Source: Metallyticus violacea (taxonomy: Eukaryota > Arthropoda > Insecta > Mantodea > Metallyticidae). Taken from it: 64,000 bases of DNA. The notes beneath the pieces are model-generated. The model was not told the DNA's origin, ran no database searches, and saw nothing but the letters and a program-made list of their open reading frames with translations. Every line of letters begins with the position of its first letter. Within the stretch, counting starts at the first letter, position 1. Below, piece after piece: positions 46,851 to 59,271 of the stretch. The stretch is taken from the NCBI GenBank assembly GCA_030762175.1, contig CM060830.1:52941501-53005500 (forward strand), read 5' to 3'. The position numbers and the translations under genes are program-made.

Positions 46851-47724
46851 CAAATAATAAAATTCAGCATATTTTCTTATATTCTGTAAAATACTAAAAA
46901 TATGGAAGTTCTCCCAAAATGCATCAACTATAATACAAGAAAAAATATTGATGCAAAAATATTGAAATGCAAGAAGAATGAAGGCATTGTTTCCATGCAT
47001 GCACATTCTAACACACACATATATATTTGCTCATCTATATGTTCACATACTTCAGGTCACTAACATTTGTCTAAGACAATTCTGTTAGGAACATTAACTT
47101 AAACATGTATCAGGCTAAACAGATGAATATAAAAAAGCATCGTCTTTTTTATTCTAAAACACTGGTCCATGGTTAAAAGCTTATATAAAATACAGAGCAA
47201 ATCCAAACAACTTAGACCCAATAACCTTCTAATAATATATTTAATGTAGACACATGCTCAGTTCTAAAATATTAGTTATAAAACAAAAAAATGTACTGTA
47301 GTCTATAATGTGCCTACAAAATATTTTAAATCAATAAACTAAGTTTGCAAGTATTAATTAGAAGACCAACATATTTTACTTACTTATGTAGGAGATATGT
47401 TTTTAAATGCATAACTATTGAAGAGATCATGATTTATCACTTAATGTCTAATGTTTTTCAATAAATGAACCTGCCATTACTTTGAAAGGATTTGATGTCA
47501 AGATATAATTACAAAAATTTCAGCTTATAGAATGTGAACTGTAGCTGGTATAAGCAATCCCTTTTCACCCGGCCTGAAATACACATCCATTATGAATGAT
47601 ACAAATACTGTTGAAGCAGTGGACTTATATAAATTGGAAAAATGCATTATATAAAATAATATTCATTATTCTGGGAAGTTATTCCACAAAAGAACTTTCA
47701 TTCTCGTATACCAATAAAAACTAC

Positions 47725-47865
47725 TTAGTCATCATCTTCCTGTGGAGATGCTAATATCTTGATTGCACTATATTCTTCAGACTTCCAAAGAGCTCTACTC
47801 AGATTTCCTATAGTGGCACCACTACCATTGTTCCTCGTCCACTCTAGCAGTATTTGGTAGACCAC
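47725..47865 (-). CDS. imd: IMD-like terminal exon
   Basis: 141 nt after TTGACAG, phase 0, 46 residues and a TAA at 47725-47727. Encodes the last helices of the death domain and an acidic tail. Confidence 0.82.
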   Translation of the reverse strand: MVYQILLEWTRNNGSGATIGNLSRALWKSEEYSAIKILASPQEDDD

Positions 47866-50800
47866 CTGTCAATAAAAGATTGTAGCTAATGATTCTGTTC
47901 TTTTTATGTAAAATGAATGAGGGACAATTGAAAAATTTTGCACATTACTAAGAAATTGTTAAAGCAGATGGCAGTCTTGTGGTTTGATTGCAAAGGTACA
48001 ATGTTGGTTAAAATTTCCCATGTATACATTGCATGCATGGAGTGCAGAGTGGAAAAGAAACTGGCAGGAAACTGGGATTGTTTATATGAAGCATGTCATA
48101 AAAAAAATTGAAGCCTGTTTCATTGTCAAGTTTCTGCACCTGCAGGGCAAATCTGCCAAGTAAATTTATGAATGAGATTGAAAGTGTTCAACAACAGGTT
48201 CTATACAAAAATAAATGTTTAGAATACTTCTCTGGAAAAGCTGTCTATATATTTATTTAATATACCTAGTCTAATCATAAATACTGCCACACACTATTTT
48301 GTGGAGATCTTTTAATCTCCTTCTAGTATATTATATGTATTACACATATGGAATCGGGTTTCAAAATGTCCAATTTTTGCCTTCACACAGGCTCAAAGTC
48401 TCTCTGGCCAGTCATCTACTGCAGCATGGATGGTCTCAATGGCAAAATCTGCCATTGCTGCCACCAAGGAACACTTTAAACATTCAACTGTAGGTGCCTC
48501 TTCGTGCAGATAATCACTGACCTTGCACTCACTGGTCACAGTATGTAGTCAGGGAATTGAGGTCAGGTCTAGCAGATGGCCAATCAGCAATGGATGTGAA
48601 ATCTGATACACTTTACATCATTGTTGCCTTATGAGCTAGGGAAGAATATTGCTGAAAGCTCTATAAAGTTCACTATCAAACATGATTTGATATAACAGCA
48701 TCACAAGAGAGATCAGGATCAGCACTTTCCACACAAACACCTTGATATTTCACAAAAAGGAACTCTCATAACACACCCCCTACCAAACTGTGGCCTCTTT
48801 GAACTTTGAGAACTCTTTTCACATGCTTCTTCAGAGCTTGAAGCATACACCTTATCATTTTAGTAGTTAAAAATATTTTCAATGATGAACACTTTTTTGC
48901 AGTGAAGAGAATCCTACAATATCCTTTATTGCCATTTTCCTGTAAGTTAGTCTGGATTTCAGGTGCCTCTTTCTTCAGTTGTAGCATCCAAGGTCTTCCA
49001 TGCCACCAATTTATTTCAATCCTGAATGGGAAGTTACATACTTCTTCATGGATTGTTGCAATGATGCTATTTGTTTAATTTTTCACCAAATATTATAATT
49101 GCTGAAACGATTTAACCTTAACTATAATACACTGCATACTAAAGATTATTCATTCAGCTTTGAAAATGAAGAGTGCACTGCAGAGATACAAAAACTTAGT
49201 AAAAAGGTAACATTGCAAGAAAAGGATAATAGCATGGCAGAAACATCAGCATGTGTTGCTTTTCCGATGGTCTACTTATTAAATGGTGTGTGGTTATAGC
49301 TGCTAGTAAATTCACCCTTATGAATTATCATTAGTTCCAGAGTGTAAGTCCATCACCTCCTACAATATCATGCAGAATTCAAGATCTGGCTAACTACCTT
49401 TATGAACAGCTTATAGAGGAGGAAAATTCATTGCATTCTCTATTGCTGTTGATGAAAGCAATGACATATCAAGTATGATCCAATTAAATATTTTATCCGA
49501 GGAGTGAATGAAAACTTGGAATTTGTGGAAGAATTGCTAGATCTAGTGACAATGAAAGGTACAAAAACTGGTTCAGACATTCTGAACCATGTGGTGGAAA
49601 TTGTGGAGAATGCAGGGCTCTCATGGGATACACTTGTATTGGTTGCCACCGATGGTGCTCCGGTTGGAAAAATAGTTTTGTGGCTCTCCTAAAACATAAT
49701 TAAAGAAAGAAAATTGTCTAATTCATAATGCATCAGGAGAATTTGTACGCAAAGAATAGTAGTGTAAACAATGCAATAAGTCTGGTAATGAAGACTGTAA
49801 ACAAACTGCAATTTTGTGGCCTAAAACATGGACAATTTAATAGTTCAGAGATTTGGAGCATGAATATGGTGAAATACCATATCATATAGAAGTTAAGTGG
49901 CTCAGACAAGGCTAAGTTCTGAGTATAATTTTTTTAATTATTTTAATTTAATTTTAATTATTGGAGGAGATAAGATTGTTCTTGGAAATGAGTGAGAACC
50001 TATTGCAAAACTTGCAAATATTATGGGAAATGTGATCTTGCATTTATGGCTGATGTGAGCGAACATTTGAATGTTCTGAATGTACCACTTCAAGGGAAAA
50101 CAAATTAATCAGAGATATGTTCTGTAGTAATCAAGCATTCAAAAATATGTTGTCATTATGGGAATGTCAACTTTCAATGGTGATCCTGGTTATTTTCCCA
50201 GATTGGAAAGTGTAGTTCATGACTCTGATTCCTTAAGAGGTAGGATGTTATATACTGAAAATCTCCACTTGCTTTCTCATGTGTAGATTTCAAGATCTGG
50301 CAGGCCTAAAATGGATTTTTATCTATTTGCTACACCATGTACTATAAATGTTGGTGACACTCTCCATGATGTTCAATTAAAGTTAATCACCTTAAAATGT
50401 GATAATGAATTGGCTGACAGTTACAGGAATATAAGAAGTTTGCTAAACTCTTACAACTCTTTTGATTTCCTCAGTCAAGATTCCCTCATTTACACAGGCA
50501 TCTATTATTTCAACATTTGACTTGATCTACGTATGTGAAGCCTTACTTTCTGCTATGAAACATAATACAGGCCCTCAAAGAGTCAACATCAGCGACTATA
50601 TAACTTAGTGTGCATTAAGGGTTCAGAGTTATATTTCATTTTCTACAAATATAGTGAATATCTTGAAAACCAAAAGGTACAAGAAAACAAGAGTGTCTAC
50701 AGAGAAGAACTAAAAGTATCAAAATCTTATCAATCTTATTATAAAAAGAATATTGTATATTTATACTGTAAATTAGTTGTATACATTATAATTTATTTAT

Positions 50801-53800
50801 ATTTATTTGTATCAATATAGGTAAATGCAATTACAGATTACCAATACACATGGGCCACCACTGCCTAACTTATTGAATGATGCATATACCTTGCTGGCAC
50901 ATTAGTTGTGAAAAATTCACCTCTTGTGCCATAATATCTTGCTTGTGGATGGAATTTCAGCAGATGAGAACCGTCACTACTTTAACAGCTGCTGCTGTTA
51001 GTACAATGCAAAGTCAACCAATTCTAAAATTTTCTTTGATATTGCCAATTTCAGTGAATCTCTGGTTTGTTTAATAGACAAACTTTTTGCTGATCTTAAG
51101 AATTTTAGGATCTGGAAAATCTCAATATGTGACTTTCCAACCCTATGCAGAGCAATTATGGCTACACTGTTTTCATATTTGCCACTCTTCATGGCTATAA
51201 GACGATACAAACTTTCTCTTTCACAATTGAACACACAATGGTCAGAACGCTTTGGCACAAGTGAGGTTTATGACCTTGACAATCATACAAGCTTATTTAT
51301 GACTACACTAGGTACAACCTTCTGCCAGTTGTAATATAATAGGAAATAAAAGACTACCAAAAACATCCTATTTAGCAAGATAATAAGAAAGGAGGAGGAA
51401 GAAGAGAAAAAGAAGATGACAGAGGAGGAGGAAAAGGAGTTGTGCCATACAAATGTTCAATTGGAAACAGCATAAAAATTATGTAATAATACTGACTGTG
51501 CAAAAAGGCTTAAACCCACCAGAGGTTGCACAACTGAAAAGAAAACAGCAGCTTTAATATAATAGATGCTTTCTTTTATAAGTACTACTGGGTAAACAGA
51601 TTATGAGTTCATGAATAATTTGTTACATGATACTATATTTCACTGAAAATCCCAAACTATTCAAATTTAGATTATGAATTTCCTATGCATGCATGGGTTC
51701 GTCAGTCAATCCAACTGCGATATCTGCCAATGACGATCTTCATGGGAATGCATCATCAGTCTCAGCTAAAGAACTGTTGAAACTGCACATGTACAGTAGT
51801 GTGCTAAGAAAGTGATGGCTAGATGGCTAATGACAAGTCTAAGTACTATTCCAAAGTATTTATTTACAATTTGTATCATATTGATTCGTGTTGTCAGAAA
51901 ACTATTCAAAGAAAATTCCTTTGGTGATTGAGTTCCAAGTCATGCTGTGATTCATAAATTAGAACTGCCACAGTTCATATAGCCAACGTTTCAGTGTGAT
52001 CAATTAAGGTAGTAGTTGATGATTTAATTATCAGTAAAAATATTTACCCGCTTGTTCCTACGATATAACCTCCTGGGACTATTATCCCTGAGGTTCAATA
52101 AAAGATAAAGTGTATAGGACAAATTCAAGGTATTAGCCAATACCTCCAGAAGTTGTAGTTTGATAAAGTGCAGATTCATGTTGCTGTTTAGTCAAGAGTA
52201 CAGGCTGCACAGCCCATGCAGCTCCATAGCCGCACACAGGAAACTCGTAATCTGTTTACCCAGCACTAGGTGACAAATAGTTGGCCTATTACTGTCATTA
52301 CATGATAGTAGGTCCATAAGTTTCCAGCCTAACCATTTTATAGGTATGAAGGTATGATAAAGATAAAAACTATATTTCACTTTTTAATATAATTACCCCA
52401 TATTGCAATACACTTCTCACATCTTTGAATTAACATTTCAATCCCCCCACCCAAAAATAGAGAGGTCTTGTCTGCAAAATGGGCATAAATAGCGTCCATC
52501 ACTTCTTCATCACACTTAAATTTCCTTCCTCGAAGGTCCTTCTTGAGTTTTGAGAAGGGGAAATAGTCACTGGGAGCTAGATCTTGGCTGTAGGGTGGAT
52601 GGTCGATCTCCTTGAAGTCATATTTCTTCACAGCTCCGTTTGCAACAAGAACTGTGTGCATAGACCCATTGTCATACAGAAGGCACGCACCACCACTCAG
52701 CTTTCCTTGCCTTTTCTCTTTGATGGAAGCACACAGTCTGTACAGTAGGCCAGCATACTACTACCCATTTACTGTGGTGTTCCCCTCCTTGAAGTCAATG
52801 AAGAGTATTCCTTCACAGTCCCAAAAGATTATGACCATGATCTTATTGGTTGACTGAGTGACCTTAGTCTTTAGAGGCGGTGCTTCGCCAGATTTATGCC
52901 ACTCCATTGATTCTCTTTTGGACAAGAGATCACTGTAGAGGACCACAGTTTTGCTTCCTGTAACAATGGTTTGCATAACTTCTTTTTTGTTGCCATGGCA
53001 GAGCTCCAAAAGTTCCTGACAACAGACGACTCGTTGTTGCTTTTGGACTGAGGATAGAAGTCTAGGCACCCATCTTGCAATAACCTTATTCATGTTTAAA
53101 TGTTCATGCATAATTCGAAGGAAGGACTCTTGTTTTAGAAAGGTCCAACCTTGCTGCTATTTCTGTAACTTTGAGCCACCGAGGACCAACTTGTACGCTC
53201 ATCTTCAATGTTTTCTAATGCTATTTGAAAAAGTGTGACCCATTCTTTTAAGGTAGAATATGAGGGAGAAGCTTCCCCATATACACCGTCCAACATCGCT
53301 ATTTAATTTCATTTGGAGTAAGTCCTTCTTTTGTGAAGAATTTAACAACAGCTGGATACTCCATGTGTCACAATCTTCTACACATAGCCTTCTTTATACA
53401 ACTATATCTGAACAACTGAACACAGCTGAGCGGAAATTGCAGCTGCAATTATTTACTTAACAGATAAGGTATAATACCAGATAAGGCTTTCGGCTAGGCT
53501 GGAAAGTTATGAATTTATCCTCCTACTTGAAAGGCAAATTCTAATTTACTTTATTGCTTATTTTTGTGTGCCATATAGTATCAATGATATAGCTGCCACT
53601 TTTATTAGTCAGCAATACAAATGTCCTTGCTCCAAATACAATTTCCCCAGTATTTTCAAAAGCTGGTCTTTGTTCACAGCATTCATTCAGAGAGATAAAA
53701 CTTCAAAAGTGAATAGTAAATAAATACATTAATATCACAAAGAGGGTAACTGTTTGAAAAACCTGTAAAAGAGCAATCTACTTAATTATAAATTACATTT

Positions 53801-56800
53801 GTTGCAGCAAAATAAATATTTTAGCATAGTTGTTGTCACACGGTATATAGAACAATTTTAATAAATATTAAAAGTGTATTAACTTATAGCTTTGGCAGCT
53901 AACTTGAGATATTATTGATATAATGAACTCTTAACAAATTATTTCAAAGGTATTATCATAAATTTTAAAATAAACTAATGTTACTCCATATTAATCTAAT
54001 GTTAACATATATAGGCCCATTGCATAAAGTTCTAGATATCTCCTAAGAGGGGTGTTCTAAAGTTCTCCACATAACCAAGAAAACAAGATTTAAGAAAAAA
54101 AAATTTTTTTAAATTTTTTAATATTAGTCATCTTGTAAATCAATATATTCAGTTCAACGACTCTCCCTTTTTAATACCCTGAGTTAAATAAGATTTGTCC
54201 ATCTGTGAAAAATAAATACATGTCTCAGCTTCAACCTGATCATTTGATATGAATCTTCATCCACCTAGCCATTTCTTCAGATTTAGGAACAAGAACCAAT
54301 TACTGGGAGCCAAATATGGTGGATATGGAAGCATTTGGAAGCAAAGATTCCACAGCAACAATCCCAGATGTGTGTGAAGGTGCATTATCATGTCATAATG
54401 AAAGATAGGTCTGGATGTTTAGCCTGAATAGCATCCTTCAGTTGGTCCAGTAGCGAAGTGTAACATGCCCAGGTGATGACCTGCCCTTCTGGACAGTCTT
54501 CAAGCATCACGTCATGAGAATCCCAGAAGACCATAGCCATTACTTTTCTTGTAGATGGAACCATTTCTTTGGTGCATTTTCACCTGTTGCCACCCACTGT
54601 TTGAACTGCTCCTTTGTCTGTGGTGTGTAGTGATGAATCCATGTTTCATCTATTATTATGAAATGTTGGAGAAATTCACTGAAATTGCATTTAATCAAGG
54701 CTAAATACTCTTGCTAAATGTTCATTTCAATTCATTTTTGGTCCATTGTTAACAAATGCCTTACCCATCAAGCAGAAAGCTTTCTCCCCAAAACTTCGTA
54801 CAAAATGTAGTGAACATGGTCTATCAGGGTCTTTGCAATATCAACCAACCTTCAACTGGCGATCATTCAGTACAGCATTGTGAATTTTTGTCACAATCTT
54901 ATATGTTGTAGCAGTTTTGAGATGTCCTGAATGCTCATCATCTTGAATGAATATGTAACCACACTTAAATTCAGTAGCCCACTTTTTAACCATTAAAAAC
55001 AAATGGGAAGAATCATTACTGTGGAATCAACTCCTTTTGTATTTTTGTAGGGGTTAAACCTTCAAAACAAAGTACTTTATCACAGTTCATATTTTAATCC
55101 ATTTTGTAGAAAATGTAGTTTGTTTACACAATTAAAACAAGTGACTACATTTATATGTCTGAAACTTTATAGCATGCCATCTAAAGGATGCCACTTTATA
55201 ACTATCATAGTAATTTAGCCATTTCACTACATCTCTGAGTCGGGCCAAGAACTTTTAGAACTCCCTCGTATATTTATATGTTCTCTAAAGTTATCAGATA
55301 GATAATTTTATTGTATTTTTCGAATGGAAAAATTAACTTTTCAATAGTAATTAAATTTTGGTAGCAATATTCAGATCATTTTATGAATACTCAGATCTCT
55401 TGAATAGATGATGACATGCCTTTCATTTTCAGATAGTATAGTGCCTCCAAGTAGAGCTATTCCAAAAAATGTCAATATAGATGTGTGAATTAAATTTAAA
55501 TTTTCCTGTTCAAACTGATAACACAAGTCAGAATTATTAAAAATTGTGCTACTGTCAGCCATATTGTTATAACATTTCCAATTTTGCATTACACATCACT
55601 TGAATGTTTAATGAAAAATAGCCTTTCCTGTTTCTAAGAAGTTTTGTATTTTATCCAATAGGGGACTGTATGCAACAAGGAAAACCTGTTTTCTTAAATA
55701 AAAATAAATAAATTAAAAAGAAAGACTTTGTCATTTCTGTTATTTTGTGGTCTTTTTATGTAACTCTGCCTTAAAAAATTCAATGAAATGAGTGATGTTT
55801 CTAATACTTCTGCATGCAATGGATTTGTGCACTTAAAATTGTCATCAAGATTTGAAAACTACCATAAGCCTGAAATCTTAAACACAGTAATGCCGGTTTA
55901 AATCTGAGATAGTCATATTTCTATTTGGTTCTAAACTTTCTCCTATTTCAACCATAGGTCCATCACTAGTTCTTGAATCACCAAAATATTTTCTTAAAAT
56001 CATCATCATTATTGTACAAAATAATACTTTGGCAGCTGTTTAGGCCCAATTATTTTTTCATCACCAGAGAATTATGATGAAGACGACAATAATACAGTGG
56101 CCTTCTTTAAAGATCAAGAAGTTTTAAATAAAAAGTATATTCTAAACAACAGAAAGATTAGACTTAGAATAAAATATTTTAAATGTAATGTATAACAACC
56201 TGAAGATTTAGAACTGGGAAGACAAAACTTTTAGGATTCCCAATTGTTTTTGGCACTTACAGAGAAAGCACCTAAAAATGATCATATAATTTTCAAATGT
56301 TCTTATCTTTTATTATTAAAATTTCACAATGTGCACTACATTGCCATCTTATAGGTCAACCAAGCTTATAAGATATCTGGTGTATTTTCTCAAGATAAGC
56401 TATTGAAAGGCTATTAACTGCTCTCTGACTTTTCAGAAATAGTTATCAAAGAGATAAAATTACAGAATATATTATATTTTGGAAATGTTTATCTGATAGC
56501 CTATCAAACAGATATCTGACAGAAACCAATCTTACTCATGAAAATATTAAAATTAGCATTTATAATTTCACCATGTGCACTACAAGTCCACTATCTTATG
56601 GATCAATCAAGGCTTATGACACAGAGATGTCTGATAACTTTTCTCGCAATAAGTTATCGAAAGGTTATCTCTTTCATAACTGCTGTTTCTGACTTTTCAG
56701 TAACACTTATTGAAGAGATGAAGTTATGGAATATATTTCTTACAATTCCGAAACATTTATCTATCTGATAGCCTAACAATGAGATCACTGACATTTCAGA

Positions 56801-58343
56801 AACCACTCTTATTCATTAAAATATTAAAATCAGCATACATTCTATTGCACAATGCTGATTTTTAAGATTCTATATTTGGAATTTAAATGATCAGGTTTCA
56901 AAAATAGATTTTAAATAGTTATGTTCAGGGTTTGCATCTGGTATGTGTTTTTCATGGAATTAATTCTCTGCAAGTAGTTACAAACTTACCTCCTTCATTC
57001 CATATTCAATTTTCTCTGTTTTAATTTGACCCAGTCGTCCATCTGTAAAGTAGAGATTTCTACCCACATCTCTCCAATTTTCACCCACATGTGGAGATAC
57101 CATCCTTATGTGAGTTGTGGTAACACGTTCATCTTTATTCTTTAGCTCTACAATAAATCAGTCATTACAATTATTTTTTACATTTTTCAGAAATTTAAAT
57201 GAACAATCATAAAAAGTTTTATTCTCTGTATTTCTTGTGCACAACTAACATTTTCAAAAAAACTTATTGCCCGAGAACATTGCCTATGCTTATAAATATA
57301 TAAAAAGAACACTGATAATTTCACATTATATTTTTGGCTGTATCGTTTAGCCTTGTTATACTGCATCCTTGCTAGATCTATTATGTAGGAATAGGAAGCA
57401 TACCAGGAAACCTGTTGGAATCATGGTTGGACATTGGTCATTCTGAAAACAGCCAGCAACAATGGGACTTTTTAACAGAAATACCATATTCCGTCTATGT
57501 GAAGAATCTGATGAAATTGCAAAGCATAACTTACTTGAGAGTCAAGCTCTGGAAAGACAAAGAATATCATTATTACGTATTATGTACTTCCTGAGTTTGT
57601 AGGAAAGATTCTAGAGCTCACTAATACTTAGATTTGAAACCACAAACTTAGGACTGATGAAGTGCATAAAGAATCTTTGTGACTCAAGTGCCAATGTGCA
57701 TTACAGCACACTCTAACAACAATTTAATCTGATCTGTTATTCCTGATATCAAAAAAGAGACTGTACATTTTACAAGCAGCAGTTTAATTTATTATAATAC
57801 AAGCTGTGGAAGATCAAGTATTCTGTTGACAATGCCTGGCAATAATGGCATGTTCCATATGCCCATGACTACAGCTACAGGAAATAATCCATTTGCAGAT
57901 GCAGATATCTAATAAATACATTAGATTACAGAATCAAAAGCACATTAATTAACATGAGGTTACATGTGTCCAGAACATAATATTTTTTTATTGACTACTA
58001 TTGAAAGACACTTACGTGTAACATTCAAGTAATACATATTCTAAACGCATTTACTAATTTTTGCTCTTGCAGGAATTTAGAAATCCTGGTGTCTCTGTGA
58101 CTCAAACCAATAATTGGAGATTTATTATTTATTTACCAGAAACTGAAGAACTATATAATAGTTTTGTTAGAAGCTGGAAGTGAATAGCCAGTTTAGTAGT
58201 GCCAGAGAGGTAACCAAACCAATGTCATTTGATGTAATTTCAGAAAGAAAGAAAGAAAGAAAGAATCAGAAAGAAAGAAAGAAAGAAAGAAAGGAAGGAA
58301 GGAAGGAAGGAAGGAAGGAAAGAAGGAAGGAAGGAACGAAGGA

Positions 58344-58395
<52 letters not shown>

Positions 58396-59176
58396 AAAAA
58401 AGCTATCCTCCATATTGAAACACATGGGTATTAGTATTTGGTGTTCAAGAAACTAATGATCATTCTATTAATGTTTCACTTGGTTTTTATCATTGTTTTT
58501 AATATTTACAAACACATAGTATTATTTCTATAATAAAACAAAGAATTTAATTGCTACAAATATGAAATGTGAATAAAAATTTATTAATTACCATATATAG
58601 GGTATATTTAATTTTGATAGTGCTTACACTTTTGTCCAAATATAATGTGCATCCAGATTTTCACCATTAAAAAAATGGAATAAAGGAGGTGCACCTTTTA
58701 TTAAATGTGAAAATTTGTCAAAAATTAAAGAAGAAAATTACATCTTTCCTCACAAAAGCTTGTCTAAGTTCTTCTTTACAACAATGTGAAGTTACACCCA
58801 GTCTGTGACCTACGATAAGTTCATTAAACTTCCGGGATTATCCTTATTCACCCACCTTCCAGTCCATAACTTGCACCTTCTTATTTCCATCTCTTTGGTA
58901 TAACCTGCATAAGTCGCCCTGGTGGTCTAGTAGTAACCATGTTTGCATTGCAGACCCAAGGTCACAGGTTCAAACTCAATCAGCATAGATTGGATTTTTA
59001 GGCTGTATAGCTTCCTTTGGAAGGGAAGTAAAGCTACTGGTCCCATATCATAGATTTAAGGCATATAAAATACCTTCAAGCCTGAATGAAGAGGCCTCTA
59101 AGCAAAATTTATCAACAATTTCACACCCTGAATTGGATGGGATGCTAATGATCAGAGAGGTTTAAATGCATCCTTA

Positions 59177-59271
<95 letters not shown>

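Noticed and set aside
58180..58434. 84-codon Lys/Arg-rich frame and its 61-codon Ser/Phe/Leu mirror on the other strand
   Set aside because: Both come from the GAAA/GGAA microsatellite at 58242-58399.
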